Source: Paenibacillus thalictri
GTDB lineage: Bacteria; Bacillota; Bacilli; Paenibacillales; NBRC-103111
DNA: 64,000 nt
Direction of reading: 5' to 3'
NCBI RefSeq assembly: GCF_004307995.1
Contig: NZ_SIRE01000011.1
Location: 124,001 to 188,000, forward strand
Part shown: in pieces, positions 27,993-37,068 of the stretch
Numbering within the stretch: the stretch's first letter is position 1
Layout: each line of letters opens with the position of its first letter
Program-made: the position numbers and the translations under genes
Notes under the pieces: model-generated
Database searches by the model: none
Seen by the model: only the letters and a program-made list of their open reading frames with translations
What the model was told of the DNA's origin: nothing

Positions 27993-28928
27993 ATGCAAAC
28001 TATTCATTTGACATATCCTGTGACCGATGCCGGTTCATTCCCTAGACAGGTGCTTGCGATCGGCGACTTTGACGGCGTTCATCTCGGCCATCGCGAGGTT
28101 ATTCAAAGAGCGGTCGACACAGCGAAGCGGCTGAATGTAGCCAGCTCGATCATGACGTTTCACCCGCATCCGAGACAGGTGCTCGGGCATACGAAGTATG
28201 TGCAGGTGCTTTCGCCATTTTCGGCCAAAACCGGGCTGATTGAACAGATGGGTGTCGACACTACCTATATTGTGACGTTTGATCCGGCGTTTATGCAGGT
28301 CACTCCGCAGCAATTTGTCGAGCAGATGCTGATCCCGATGAATGTGGAGGAAGTCATTGTTGGCTTCGATTTCACATTTGGCTATAAAGGGGAAGGCAAT
28401 CCGGACATGTTATGCGAGCTGGCCAAAGGCCGTTTTGCTGTGGAAATTGTCAGGGCTTTTCACAAAGAAGGAGCTAAGGTGAGCAGCACGCGGATTCGCG
28501 AGCATCTGCTGCTCGGCGATGCCCGCCAAGCGGCGGCGCTGCTGGGACGGCCGCACCGGATTACGGGCGAGGTCGTTCACGGTGAAGCGAGAGGGCGGAC
28601 GATCGGATTTCCGACGGCCAATATTTCGTTGTCCGAGCCCTTTGTGGTGCCGGCTAAGGGCGTTTACGCAGTGAAGGTGCTGTTAGACGGCACCGTCTAC
28701 AATGGGGTTATGAACATCGGGGTGAAGCCGACGTTTAACCAAGACGAAGTTGTGCCTACGATCGAAGTGCACATCCTGGACTTTGACGGCACGATTTACG
28801 GCAAGCGGATTAGCGTTGATGTCGTCGACTATATTAGAGCTGAGCGGAAGTTTGCTTCCGTGGACGAGCTGATCGCACAAATTCGCCGCGATGCCGACAC
28901 GGGCAGAACGATTCTTTCATCGCTCTGA
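27993..28928 (+). CDS. ribF: Bifunctional riboflavin kinase / FAD synthetase
   Basis: A 311-residue enzyme making FMN and then FAD. The N-terminal nucleotidyltransferase domain has AIGDFDGVHLGHREVI, VGFDFTFGYKGEGNP and SSTRIREHLLLGD; the C-terminal flavokinase has GEARGRTIGFPTANI and GVMNIGVKPTF. ATG 27993 has GAAGGTGA upstream. Same place as ribC in B. subtilis, between truB and rpsO. Confidence 0.96.
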   Translation: MQTIHLTYPVTDAGSFPRQVLAIGDFDGVHLGHREVIQRAVDTAKRLNVASSIMTFHPHPRQVLGHTKYVQVLSPFSAKTGLIEQMGVDTTYIVTFDPAFMQVTPQQFVEQMLIPMNVEEVIVGFDFTFGYKGEGNPDMLCELAKGRFAVEIVRAFHKEGAKVSSTRIREHLLLGDARQAAALLGRPHRITGEVVHGEARGRTIGFPTANISLSEPFVVPAKGVYAVKVLLDGTVYNGVMNIGVKPTFNQDEVVPTIEVHILDFDGTIYGKRISVDVVDYIRAERKFASVDELIAQIRRDADTGRTILSSL

Positions 28929-28937
28929 AAAAGCCGT

Positions 28938-28967
28938 TTTACATTTGCCTAGAGGTTATGCTATACT
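28938..28967 (+). promoter_or_regulatory. Sigma-A promoter of rpsO
   Basis: TTTACA (28938-28943), 18-nt spacer, TATACT (28962-28967). The resulting leader of about 125 nt before rpsO may carry S15 autoregulation; I see the GC-rich stretch 29010-29070 but no structure I can assign with confidence. Confidence 0.68.
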
Positions 28968-29099
28968 AGATTTCGTTGCCCGCTTCAGGTATGATTTGCC
29001 GATTTGTCGGGTGACGGATGAACCTCTGCGCGGAGATATGACGACTCCGACGATTTCTGGGCAGATGGGGATATATTATATTACATGGAGGTGATTAGG

Positions 29100-29369
29100 A
29101 TGGCATTAACTCAAGAACGCAAACAGGAATTGATCTCAACTCATAAAACTCATGAGAGCGATACGGGATCTCCTGAAGTGCAAATCGCTATCCTGACGGA
29201 AAACATCGTGAATTTGACTGGCCACTTGAAGACTCACAAAAAGGATCATCATTCCCGCCGTGGTCTTTTGAAAATGGTAGGTCAACGCCGTAAGCTGCTC
29301 GCGTATTTGAAAAACAAAGACGTTAGCCGTTACAGCGCACTGATTGAAAAACTCGGATTGCGCAGATAA
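29100..29369 (+). CDS. rpsO: 30S ribosomal protein S15
   Basis: An 89-residue S15 (standard length), binding 16S rRNA in the central domain. [20 protein letters not shown], the [20 protein letters not shown] block and [10 protein letters not shown] are intact. ATG 29100 has GGAGG (29087-29091) 8 nt upstream. Followed by a terminator region and pnp, the classic rpsO-pnp pair. Confidence 0.98.
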   Translation: MALTQERKQELISTHKTHESDTGSPEVQIAILTENIVNLTGHLKTHKKDHHSRRGLLKMVGQRRKLLAYLKNKDVSRYSALIEKLGLRR

Positions 29370-29387
29370 TTTGCATAAGCAAACCCG

Positions 29388-29457
29388 AAGCAACCGTGTC
29401 GTGCCTTCTAGCCTTCCCTTTAGGGTGTCGGGCTTAAAGCGCGGCAGGTTGCTTTTT
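29388..29457 (+). promoter_or_regulatory. Alternative stem upstream of pnp (AAGCAACC with GGTTGCTT)
   Basis: AAGCAACC (29388-29395) can pair with GGTTGCTT (29447-29454), which is followed by TTT. CCCGA (29384-29388) can also meet TCGGG (29428-29432). The right arm of the first pairing is the loop of the strong terminator at 29436-29476, so the structures compete. Confidence 0.5.
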
Positions 29458-29476
29458 CGCATGCCGCGCTTTTTTT
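29436..29476 (+). terminator. Strong terminator between rpsO and pnp
   Basis: Perfect 11-bp stem AAAGCGCGGCA / TGCCGCGCTTT with a 15-nt loop and a run of seven T. Confidence 0.88.
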
Positions 29477-29553
29477 CGGAAGAAGATGGGGCACCAAGGT
29501 GTCCAGACCAAATGAGCTTTGCTCAGCAGCTTTTCTTTGGCGCGGCATTTTAT

Positions 29554-29582
29554 TTGCAAAAAAGAAGGAAATACTGTACAGT
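29554..29582 (+). promoter_or_regulatory. Candidate sigma-A promoter of pnp
   Basis: TTGCAA (29554-29559), 17-nt spacer, TACAGT (29577-29582), overlapping the palindrome TACTGTACAGTA. It lies between the rpsO terminator and pnp. Confidence 0.55.
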
Positions 29583-29665
29583 ATGCAGAATTGGTAAAAG
29601 ATGAGCACGGCTTGGAAGCGAACGCTTCTGAAGCCTGGTTTCATGAATGTCGAAGGAGGCACCCC

Positions 29666-31768
29666 ATGGAGAAACGTATTCAAATGGATTTGGGCGGAAG
29701 GCCTTTAATCCTCGAAACCGGCCGCTTGGCAAAACAAGCGAACGGCGCGGTAATGGCGCGTTATGGCGACACTTCCGTGTTATGTACGGTAACGGCTTCG
29801 CCCGGACCGAAAGATCTTGATTTTTTTCCGTTGACTGTCAATTATGAAGAACGCTTGTATTCGGTAGGCAAAATCCCCGGTGGTTTTATTAAACGCGAAG
29901 GGCGTCCCAGCGAGAAAGCAATCCTCGCCAGCCGTCTGACCGACCGTCCGATTCGCCCGCTGTTTCCCGAAGGCTTCCGTAACGATGTGCAAATCGTTGC
30001 GATGGTCATGAGCGTGGACCAGGATTGTTCCCCTGAAATGGCGGCAATGATCGGTACTTCCGCAGCGCTCAGCATTTCCGACGTACCGTTTAACGGACCG
30101 ATCGGCGGTGTCATCGTTGGCCGTATCGACGGGCAGTTCATCATCAACCCGACGCAGGAACAAGCTGATAAAAGCGATGTGCATCTCGTCGTTGCCGGCA
30201 CTAAAGACGCCATTATGATGGTAGAAGCGGGAGCCGACGAAGTGCCTGAAGAAGTGATGCTTGAAGCGATCATGTTTGGTCACGATGAAATTCGTAAAAT
30301 TGTCGCTGTTCAGGAGCAATTTGTTCTTGAAGCCGGCAAACCGAAGATGGACGTGATTTTACATAGCGTTGACGCTGACGTCAACAAAGCGGTTCGCGCA
30401 TTCGCGCAGGACAGGCTTGTAGAAGCAATTAAAATTGCCGAGAAACATGCCCGCCAAAACGCAATCGACGCGATCAATGAAGAGGCCGCTGAGCATTTTG
30501 GCGGAGTGTATGCCGAAACGCCGGACCTGATGGACGACGTGAAGGAAACGCTGTACGATATCGTCAAAGAAGAAGTGCGGCGCCTTATCACCCACGATAA
30601 AGTAAGACCTGACGGCAGAGGTTTGGATGAAATTCGTCCGATCGAATGCGACATTACATTGCTGCCGCGCACACACGGTTCCGGATTGTTCACCCGCGGC
30701 CAAACGCAAGCGTTAAGCGTATGTACGCTGGGAGCGCTGGGCGATGTGCAAATTTTGGACGGCATCGACTTGGAAGAAACCAAACGTTTCATGCATCATT
30801 ACAACTTCCCGCCGTTCAGCGTTGGTGAAGCACGGCCGCTGCGCCCTCCGGGACGCCGCGAAATCGGTCACGGGGCACTCGGCGAACGCGCATTGGAACC
30901 GATCATTCCATCGGAAACGGATTTCCCTTACACGATCCGGCTTGTCTCCGAGGTGTTGGAGTCCAACGGTTCGACGTCACAAGCAAGTATTTGCGCCAGC
31001 ACACTTGCATTGATGGACGCCGGGGTGCCGATTAAAGCGCCTGTAGCGGGTGTCGCCATGGGTCTGATCAAGGATGGCGATCACTTCTCGATTCTGACCG
31101 ACATTCAAGGCATGGAAGATCATCTGGGCGATATGGACTTTAAAGTGGCGGGTACGGCCAAAGGAGTTACGGCGCTGCAGATGGATATCAAGATCGACGG
31201 TATCGACCGCGCGATTTTGGAACAAGCGTTGGAGCAGGCGAAAGCCGGCAGAATGTTTATCTTGGGCAAAATGATGGATCGCATCTCTACGCCTAAGCAG
31301 GACTTGTCGCCATATGCGCCGAAAATTCTCACCATGCAGATCAATCCGGACAAAATCCGCGATGTCATCGGTGCGGGCGGTAAAATCATCAACAAAATCA
31401 TCGAAGAGACCGGCGTAAAAATCGATATCGAGCAGGACGGCCGCGTATTCATCGCTTCTTCCAACCAGGAGATGAACGAGAAGGCGCGTTCCATCATCGA
31501 AGGTATCGTACGCGAGGTCATCGTTGGCGAGATTTACTTGGGCACTGTGAAGCGGGTCGAGAAATTCGGAGCGTTCGTGGAAATTTTGCCGGGTAAAGAA
31601 GGGCTTGTGCACATATCTCATCTGTCCACCGAACGTGTGGCCAAAACGGAAGATGTCGTCAAGATTGGCGATAAAATTACCGTCAAAGTAACCGAAATCG
31701 ATCAGCAGGGCCGGGTTAACTTGTCGAGAAAAGCCGTTCTGCTTGCCGAAACGGCACCTGCACAATAA
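29666..31768 (+). CDS. pnp: Polyribonucleotide nucleotidyltransferase (PNPase)
   Basis: A 700-residue phosphorolytic 3'-5' exoribonuclease and main RNA-degradation enzyme. Two RNase PH domains ([40 protein letters not shown]), a KH domain ([19 protein letters not shown]) and an S1 domain ([20 protein letters not shown]) are complete. ATG 29666 has AAGGAGG (29653-29659) 6 nt upstream. The frame stays open to 29519, but nothing upstream resembles PNPase and there is no ribosome site there. Confidence 0.98.
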   Translation: MEKRIQMDLGGRPLILETGRLAKQANGAVMARYGDTSVLCTVTASPGPKDLDFFPLTVNYEERLYSVGKIPGGFIKREGRPSEKAILASRLTDRPIRPLFPEGFRNDVQIVAMVMSVDQDCSPEMAAMIGTSAALSISDVPFNGPIGGVIVGRIDGQFIINPTQEQADKSDVHLVVAGTKDAIMMVEAGADEVPEEVMLEAIMFGHDEIRKIVAVQEQFVLEAGKPKMDVILHSVDADVNKAVRAFAQDRLVEAIKIAEKHARQNAIDAINEEAAEHFGGVYAETPDLMDDVKETLYDIVKEEVRRLITHDKVRPDGRGLDEIRPIECDITLLPRTHGSGLFTRGQTQALSVCTLGALGDVQILDGIDLEETKRFMHHYNFPPFSVGEARPLRPPGRREIGHGALGERALEPIIPSETDFPYTIRLVSEVLESNGSTSQASICASTLALMDAGVPIKAPVAGVAMGLIKDGDHFSILTDIQGMEDHLGDMDFKVAGTAKGVTALQMDIKIDGIDRAILEQALEQAKAGRMFILGKMMDRISTPKQDLSPYAPKILTMQINPDKIRDVIGAGGKIINKIIEETGVKIDIEQDGRVFIASSNQEMNEKARSIIEGIVREVIVGEIYLGTVKRVEKFGAFVEILPGKEGLVHISHLSTERVAKTEDVVKIGDKITVKVTEIDQQGRVNLSRKAVLLAETAPAQ

Positions 31769-31784
31769 CATAAGCTCATACGAG

Positions 31785-31814
31785 AAAGAGTCAGAGTCGT
31801 CTGTCTCTTTTTTT
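31785..31814 (+). terminator. Terminator after pnp
   Basis: Stem AAAGAG.CAGA / TCTG.CTCTTT with a GTCG loop and one internal mismatch, followed by a T run. Confidence 0.8.
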
Positions 31815-31845
31815 GCTTTTTTCAGCCCGTTTTCGGGTCGAACGT

Positions 31846-31874
31846 GCATAAACTTGTCCGCAGTCGCATACCTA
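31846..31874 (+). promoter_or_regulatory. Possible mother-cell (sigma-E-like) promoter of ylxY
   Basis: GCATAAA (31846-31852), 14 nt, CATACCTA (31867-31874), which fits the general sigma-E pattern (ATA-type -35, CATA-type -10). This is only a pattern match. Confidence 0.4.
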
Positions 31875-31910
31875 TGGGGATAAAAAAGCATTTTTGATGG
31901 GAGCCTGTTT

Positions 31911-32942
31911 ATGGTGAAAGCGAAGCTGCTCGTCTCCGCGATTTTTTTTCTCTTTGTATTTTTCGGATTAAGCCGCTCGCAAAGCGTGGAAACATACATT
32001 GACGAAGTAAAAATACATAGCGCTTCCGGCGTGCTGTTATCCGATCCGTATCAGATGGATATGCCGATGTTGGCTGCGGCAAAACTCGAAATGGAAACCT
32101 TTCGCCAAGATCAAGATGAATTGCTGGAGAAGATCCGCCAGGAGGCCGCCAAAAGAAACAAACCTGCGGTCGACGCCAAACTCGATTCGGTCTGGAAAGC
32201 GATTCCCGGACTAAACGGAACCGAAGTCGACGTGGATAAAACGCTGTTGCTCGCCCGCAGCCATCCGGTTCCGGGGGAAATTCCATATGTCATGAAGCCT
32301 ATCCCTCCCAAAATCAGTTTGGACGACCTAGGGGCTCAGCCGATCTATAAAGGCAATCCTGGCAAACCGATGGTGGGGCTGATGATTAATGTGGCTTGGG
32401 GCAACGAATATATCCCCAAAATGCTGGAGGTGCTGGATAAGGAAAACGCGCATGCGACTTTTTTTCTGGATGGATCGTGGTTGAAAAAAAATGTGCCTGT
32501 CGCTAAAGAAATTATGAGCCGCGGACACGAAATGGCAAACCACGCATACTCCCACAAAAACATGAGCGAATTAGGCTACGGCAGCGCATCGGAGGAAATG
32601 TCCAAAACGCAAGCGCTGCTGGAAAAAGAGCTTGGCGTCAAAAATACGCTGTTTGCGCCGCCGTCCGGGGATTTTAATCAAGCTACGGTGCGGATTGCCC
32701 GCGAGCAAGGGATGAGAACGATTTTGTGGACGCTGGATACGGTGGATTGGAGAAATCCTGGGGCGTCCAACATTTTGCGCAAAATCGAAGCGAGGGTAGA
32801 GCCGGGCAGCTTGATTCTGATGCATCCGACCGTATCGTCAAGCGAAGCGCTGGCGGATATGATCCGTATCATCAAAAGAAAAGGACTGCGTCTAGGGACG
32901 GTCAGCGAGGTCATATCTCCGGAGCGGGTTCCGGAAAGTTGA
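31911..32942 (+). CDS. ylxY: YlxY-like polysaccharide deacetylase-fold protein, probably catalytically altered
   Basis: A 343-residue exported protein: signal peptide or anchor (LLVSAIFFLFVFFGLS), then a NodB-homology domain from about residue 155. The usual first motif TFDDG is replaced by NVAWGNE (KPMVGLMINVAWGNEYIPKM), so the catalytic and metal aspartates are missing. The histidines of motif 2 (HEMANHAYSHKNM), the APPSGDF motif, DTVDW and LILMHPT are retained. YlxY lies after pnp in B. subtilis also. It may bind rather than deacetylate glycan. ATG 31911 has a GGGAG site upstream. Confidence 0.88.
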   Translation: MVKAKLLVSAIFFLFVFFGLSRSQSVETYIDEVKIHSASGVLLSDPYQMDMPMLAAAKLEMETFRQDQDELLEKIRQEAAKRNKPAVDAKLDSVWKAIPGLNGTEVDVDKTLLLARSHPVPGEIPYVMKPIPPKISLDDLGAQPIYKGNPGKPMVGLMINVAWGNEYIPKMLEVLDKENAHATFFLDGSWLKKNVPVAKEIMSRGHEMANHAYSHKNMSELGYGSASEEMSKTQALLEKELGVKNTLFAPPSGDFNQATVRIAREQGMRTILWTLDTVDWRNPGASNILRKIEARVEPGSLILMHPTVSSSEALADMIRIIKRKGLRLGTVSEVISPERVPES

Positions 32943-33049
32943 GGAAGACGGCACTTTTTGCTAAGATGGAGTAGCATTCCGGATGAACGAACATTTGGAC
33001 GATAACGGGACATTGATTGAAGCAATGCCCTTCGAGGAGGCGCACTTAT

Positions 33050-34315
33050 TTGGATAAGATTAAGTTATCTAACGGATTAAGAGTGGTTATGGAGAAAATT
33101 CCGACCTGCCGCTCCGTATCCTTTGGCATATGGGTTAAGACGGGATCCCGTAACGAAAATGAGCTCAATAACGGGATCTCCCATTTTATCGAGCACATGC
33201 TTTTTAAAGGGACGGACAAATATTCGGCCAAAGATATCGCCGAGATTTTTGACGGCATCGGCGGCAATGTCAATGCCTTTACTTCCAAGGAATATACGTG
33301 TTATTACGCTAAAGTGCTGGATGAGCATTTGCCGATCGCCGTTGATGTGCTTTCCAGCATGTTTTTCCGCTCCGCGTTTGACGAAGGCGAAATGGAAAAA
33401 GAAAAAAACGTCATCTACGAAGAAATTTCGATGTACGAAGATACGCCGGACGATCTTGTTCACGATCTGCTCGCGAAGGCGGCATACGGAGGCAATCCGC
33501 TTGGGTATACGATTATCGGAACGGAAAACAATTTGTCTCCGATGAAACCGGACGATTTGCGCGATTATATGAAGCAGCATTACCACGTGGACAATACCGT
33601 GATCAGTGTTGCGGGCAATATCGACGACAGCGTGATTGGACTGTTGGAGCAGCATTTCGGATCGTTTGCGGATGTTGGGCAGGTGCATACAGCCAGCACC
33701 CCGGCGTTTTTGGGCGATGCGATTTTTCACGAGAAAAAAACGGAGCAAAACCATATTTGCATCTCGTTTCCGGGGCTTTCCGTCACACATGATCAGCTCT
33801 ATTCGATGGTTTTGCTTAATAATACGATCGGCGGCGGCATGAGCTCGCGGTTGTTCCAGGAAATCAGGGAGAAACGTGGTTTAGCCTATTCGGTTTATTC
33901 CTATCATTCCTCCCATTACGATAGCGGACTGTTTACGATTTACACAGGTACGGCGCCTAAGCAAACGGAAGAAGTGCTGAAGGTGACCATGGAGATGCTG
34001 AATGACATCAAAGAAAACGGCATCACCGCCGCCGAACTGAAAAAAGGCAAGGAACAGCTCAAAGGCAGCTTGATCTTAAGTCTGGAGAGCACCAGCAGCC
34101 GCATGAACCGCCTCGGTAAAAACGAGTTGATGCTCGGCAAACATTACAGTATGGATGAGCTGATTGAACGGATCGAAGCCGTACAGCTTGAGAATGTAGA
34201 AGAATTGATTCACACGATTTTCAACAGCCCCTTCGCGATGGCGACTGTAGGCAAGGTGGAACAGAAGATACAGGACACCAGGAGGGATCAGCTTGTCTCA
34301 TCAAGTGCAAATTAA
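33050..34315 (+). CDS. mlpA: M16-family zinc protease (MlpA/YmxG)
   Basis: A 421-residue processing-peptidase-like enzyme. The inverted zinc motif is H45-F-I-E48-H49, with the third ligand in [18 protein letters not shown], so it should be active. The C-terminal M16 half is present. The start is TTG 33050 with AGGAGG (33035-33040) 9 nt upstream; an earlier in-frame TTG at 33017 lies before that site. It follows ylxY as in B. subtilis. Its 3' end overlaps dut by 23 nt. Confidence 0.93.
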   Translation: MDKIKLSNGLRVVMEKIPTCRSVSFGIWVKTGSRNENELNNGISHFIEHMLFKGTDKYSAKDIAEIFDGIGGNVNAFTSKEYTCYYAKVLDEHLPIAVDVLSSMFFRSAFDEGEMEKEKNVIYEEISMYEDTPDDLVHDLLAKAAYGGNPLGYTIIGTENNLSPMKPDDLRDYMKQHYHVDNTVISVAGNIDDSVIGLLEQHFGSFADVGQVHTASTPAFLGDAIFHEKKTEQNHICISFPGLSVTHDQLYSMVLLNNTIGGGMSSRLFQEIREKRGLAYSVYSYHSSHYDSGLFTIYTGTAPKQTEEVLKVTMEMLNDIKENGITAAELKKGKEQLKGSLILSLESTSSRMNRLGKNELMLGKHYSMDELIERIEAVQLENVEELIHTIFNSPFAMATVGKVEQKIQDTRRDQLVSSSAN

Positions 34316-34742
34316 ACGGATTGAAGGAAATGAAGATATTCAGCTCCCGCAAAAAATGTCCGAACTCGCCAGCGGTTTCGATTTGTATGCTGCCGTCAGT
34401 GAGCCTGTGACGCTGGAGCCGGGACGGCGCGCGTTAATTCCTAGCGGTTTTGCGTTGGGTATGCCGGCTGGGCTGGAGGCGCAAATCCGGCCGCGCAGCG
34501 GATTGGCGCTGAAGCACGGCATCACGTGTCTCAATTCGCCGGGTACGATCGACGCGGATTATCGCGGCGAGGTGAAGGTGCTGCTGATCAATTTGGGACA
34601 GGAGCCTTTTGTAATCAACCGGAATGAACGGATCGCCCAGATGGTGTTCCAAGAGGTTCCGAACGTAGCGCTTGAAGTTGTAGCCGAACTTGCCGAAACG
34701 GTGCGCGGCGCCGGCGGTTTCGGTCATACAGGCCGAAAGTAA
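34293..34742 (+). CDS. dut: dUTP diphosphatase
   Basis: A 149-residue trimeric dUTPase hydrolysing dUTP to dUMP. All five motifs can be seen: [49 protein letters not shown] and the C-terminal [11 protein letters not shown]. The start is TTG 34293 with GGAGGG (34281-34286), inside mlpA, so translation is coupled. In B. subtilis this position after mlpA holds ymxH instead. Confidence 0.96.
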   Translation: MSHQVQIKRIEGNEDIQLPQKMSELASGFDLYAAVSEPVTLEPGRRALIPSGFALGMPAGLEAQIRPRSGLALKHGITCLNSPGTIDADYRGEVKVLLINLGQEPFVINRNERIAQMVFQEVPNVALEVVAELAETVRGAGGFGHTGRK

Positions 34743-34789
34743 TTATTGGTAATGGTTAAATAAGGAATTTAAGCCTGCAATGTATATTT

Positions 34790-34830
34790 AAGCCGATGTG
34801 CTCAGATGATGAGCCACATCGGCTTTTTTG
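34790..34830 (+). terminator. Terminator after dut
   Basis: AAGCCGATGTG / CACATCGGCTT stem with a stem-forming loop, followed by TTTTTG. Confidence 0.88.
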
Positions 34831-34876
34831 TTTTTCCGTTATGGGGCAAAAGTATATTTTTCGTCAAAGTTGAGCG

Positions 34877-35441
34877 TGTCCCGCCGAGCTTAAGTGTTAG
34901 CGATAAGCAGGCGGGACAAACGCGAGCCCGAGGCACGCCGCCGCGCGCCGCATCATCGCGCCGGAGTAGAGCGCAGGTGCGCCAAAACCAAGCGTCAGCA
35001 AAGGTAAGGCGCACCAAATGCGCGGGCCCGAGGCACGCTGCTGCGCGCCGCATCATTACGCCGGAGTAGAGCACGGAGCGCCAAAGCCGAGCGAAGCGTC
35101 GGCAAGGCGCGACGGGTGCGGGTCCGAGGCACATAATCGCGCGCCGCATCATTACGCCGGAGTAGAGCACGGAGCACTAAAGCCGAGCGAAGCGTCGGCT
35201 AGGTGCGACGGGTGCGGGCCCGAGGCACACCGCCGCGCACCGCATCATCGCGCCGGAGTAGAGCACGGAGCGCCAACGCCGAGCGAAGCGTCGGCAAGGT
35301 GCGACAGGTGCGGGTCCGAGGCACACAGCTGCGCCACGCATCATCGCGCCGGAGTAGAGCGCAGGTGCGCCAAAACCAAGCGTCAGCGAAGGTAAGGCGC
35401 ACCAAATGCGCGGGCCCGAGGCACACCGCCACTCCGAAGCT
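34877..35441. repeat. Structured tandem repeat array 1 (96-100-nt units, 6 hairpins)
   Basis: Landmark GCATCAT recurs at 34950, 35050, 35146, 35242 and 35338. Each unit carries a 40-nt two-part hairpin, a CCGAGGCAC segment and the conserved GCATCAT(C/T)(G/A)CGCCGGAGTAGAGC. Hairpins at 34877-34916 (GTCCCGCC/GGCGGGAC, inner CTT/AAG), 34976-35015 and the last unit (GGTGCGCC/GGCGCACC, inner ACC/GGT), and three middle units (inner GCCGA/TCGGC) keep pairing although the bases differ. Strongly GC-rich compared with flanks. No protein gene is credible here, and nothing else is seen in the dut-dpaA gap apart from the tail and promoter. Confidence 0.9.
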
Positions 35442-35494
35442 GGCGGGTCCAGGGCGCAGCGCTTGGAATCCCCCGGTGGGGGGACTTAGGGGGC
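35442..35494. repeat. Shared structured tail of array 1
   Basis: Starts GGCGGGTCCAGGGCGCAGCG and ends GGGACTTAGGGGGC. It contains a CCAGG/CTTGG stem and a CCCCC(GGT)GGGGG hairpin, and is almost identical to the tail of array 2 at 48295-48345. Confidence 0.88.
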
Positions 35495-35500
35495 GCCCCG

Positions 35501-35529
35501 CACCAAATCTTGGGCTTAAGCATAAGATA
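35501..35529 (+). promoter_or_regulatory. Sigma-K-like promoter of dpaAB
   Basis: ACC (35502-35504), 16 nt, CATAAGATA (35521-35529) fits the mother-cell sigma-K consensus (AC-type -35, CATAnnnTA -10). The B. subtilis spoVFAB operon is known to be sigma-K dependent, which supports the call. It begins right after the repeat tail. Confidence 0.65.
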
Positions 35530-35564
35530 ACCTGAAAAGCCAAAGGAGAAGGGAGTGAGGAAAC

Positions 35565-36461
35565 GTGCTCACTGGCATTCAAATATGTGTTATTGGAGGC
35601 GATGCGCGGCAGCTAGAGGTCATAAACAATTTTTCCGAATTGGATGCGTCGGTGACTCTGATCGGATTTGATAACTTGCAGAATCAGTTTGGCGGCATTG
35701 CCAAAGCGGTGCTGACGCCTGAAGCGCTGTCCAATATCGATGCCGTTATTTTGCCTGCCGTCGGAACCGACGATAACGGCAATGTCGAATCGATTTTTTC
35801 AACCGAAGAGCTCCAACTGCAGGCCGAGCATATCCAAGCGCTGCCGAAGCATGCCAAAATATATACCGGCATGGCCAAAACGTATTTGAAAAAGCTTTGC
35901 GCCGCATACTCCATCGGACTGGTCGAGTTATTCGACCGGGATGACGTCGCTATATACAACTCGATTCCTACCGCGGAGGGCGCCATCATGATGGCGATCC
36001 AAAACACCGACATCACGATCCATGGCTCGCTCAGCATGGTGCTCGGATTTGGCCGCACCGGCGTTACGGTAGCGAGATCTTTGCAAGGGTTGGGCGCCGT
36101 CGTGAAGGTGGGCGTGAACCGTCCGGAGTATTATGCGCGCGCGCTGGAAATGGGTTTTAAGCCCTTTTATACTAAAGATTTATACGAACATGTTGCCGGC
36201 ATTGACTTGCTTTTTAATACAATTCCGTCTATGATAGTCACAGCACAAATTATTGCCAATATTCCTCATCGTGCACTCATTATTGACCTTGCCTCCAAGC
36301 CTGGCGGAACGGATTTCCGCTTCGCCGAAAAGCGCGGGGTTAAAGCGATGCTTGCACCCGGATTACCCGGAATTGTAGCACCTAAGACGGCGGGGCGAAT
36401 CATGGCCGACACGTTAACCAGGTTGATTCTGGAGGATGCAAGCACGAGGAGGAATGGATAA
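35565..36461 (+). CDS. dpaA: Dipicolinate synthase subunit A
   Basis: A 298-residue NAD(P)-binding protein that with DpaB makes dipicolinic acid from a lysine-pathway intermediate in the mother cell. It begins ICVIGGDARQLEVIN; the Rossmann motif is SMVLGFGRTGVTVARSLQGL; the C-terminal LAPGLPGIVAPKTAGRIMAD is typical of SpoVFA. The start is GTG 35565 with GGAGTGAGG just upstream. It is adjacent to asd-dapG-dapA, which provide its substrate. Confidence 0.95.
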   Translation: MLTGIQICVIGGDARQLEVINNFSELDASVTLIGFDNLQNQFGGIAKAVLTPEALSNIDAVILPAVGTDDNGNVESIFSTEELQLQAEHIQALPKHAKIYTGMAKTYLKKLCAAYSIGLVELFDRDDVAIYNSIPTAEGAIMMAIQNTDITIHGSLSMVLGFGRTGVTVARSLQGLGAVVKVGVNRPEYYARALEMGFKPFYTKDLYEHVAGIDLLFNTIPSMIVTAQIIANIPHRALIIDLASKPGGTDFRFAEKRGVKAMLAPGLPGIVAPKTAGRIMADTLTRLILEDASTRRNG

Positions 36462-37054
36462 TGAATTGGCAAGGAGTCACCGTCGGGTTTGCACTCACGG
36501 GTTCGCATTGTACATTGGAAGAGATCATGCCGCAAATTCAAAGATTCATAGATGTGGGGGCGGGTGTTGTACCGATCGCATCACATTCGGTGATGACAAC
36601 CGATACACGTTTCGGAACTTCGGAAAATTGGCAAAAACAGTTGAAAGACATCACAGGGAATGATATTATTTCTACAATTGTAGATGCGGAGCCGCTCGGA
36701 CCGTCCAAATTGTTGGATGTGCTGCTTATTGCGCCGTGTACCGGCAATACGACAAGCAAGTTGGCCAATGCGATGACGGAAGGCCCGGTGCTCATGGCGG
36801 CAAAAGCCCAGATGAGAAACCATCGTCCGCTTGTGCTGGCCATTTCGACAAATGACGGGCTTGGTTTAAACTCGGCCAACATCAGCAAACTGCTGATCAC
36901 CAAAAATGTATATTTTGTGCCGTTCGGTCAAGATAATCCGACCGCCAAACCCAATTCGCTGGTGGCGCGCATGGATCTGGTAGTGGAAACATGCGAAGCG
37001 GCACTGCAAGGAAAACAGCTTCAGCCAATGATCATTGAAAGGTTTAAATATTAA
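36461..37054 (+). CDS. dpaB: Dipicolinate synthase subunit B
   Basis: A 197-residue flavoprotein-fold (Dfp/UbiX-like) subunit of dipicolinate synthase. Visible: VGFALTGSHCTLEEIMPQIQ, ACTG-type LLIAPCTGNTTSKLANAMTE, and VPFGQDNPTAKPNSLVARMD. Its ATG overlaps the last base of the dpaA stop, with AGGAGG upstream. Spores lacking this enzyme fail to accumulate calcium dipicolinate. Confidence 0.95.
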   Translation: MNWQGVTVGFALTGSHCTLEEIMPQIQRFIDVGAGVVPIASHSVMTTDTRFGTSENWQKQLKDITGNDIISTIVDAEPLGPSKLLDVLLIAPCTGNTTSKLANAMTEGPVLMAAKAQMRNHRPLVLAISTNDGLGLNSANISKLLITKNVYFVPFGQDNPTAKPNSLVARMDLVVETCEAALQGKQLQPMIIERFKY

Positions 37055-37062
37055 ACCTTTTA
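37038..37062 (+). terminator. Palindromic terminator at the end of dpaB
   Basis: Perfect 10-bp AAAGGTTTAA / TTAAACCTTT with loop ATA, spanning the dpaB stop codon, followed by TTAT. A+T-rich, so of moderate strength. Confidence 0.65.
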
Positions 37063-37068
37063 TATAAA

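Noticed and set aside
29519..29665. N-terminal extension of pnp
   Set aside because: The frame happens to be open, but it crosses the promoter region, has no homology to PNPase, and the clear AAGGAGG site belongs to ATG 29666.
34802..35582. Reading frames on both strands over array 1
   Set aside because: Same cause: a 96-nt unit without stops. No start signal, no recognisable domain, and extreme composition.
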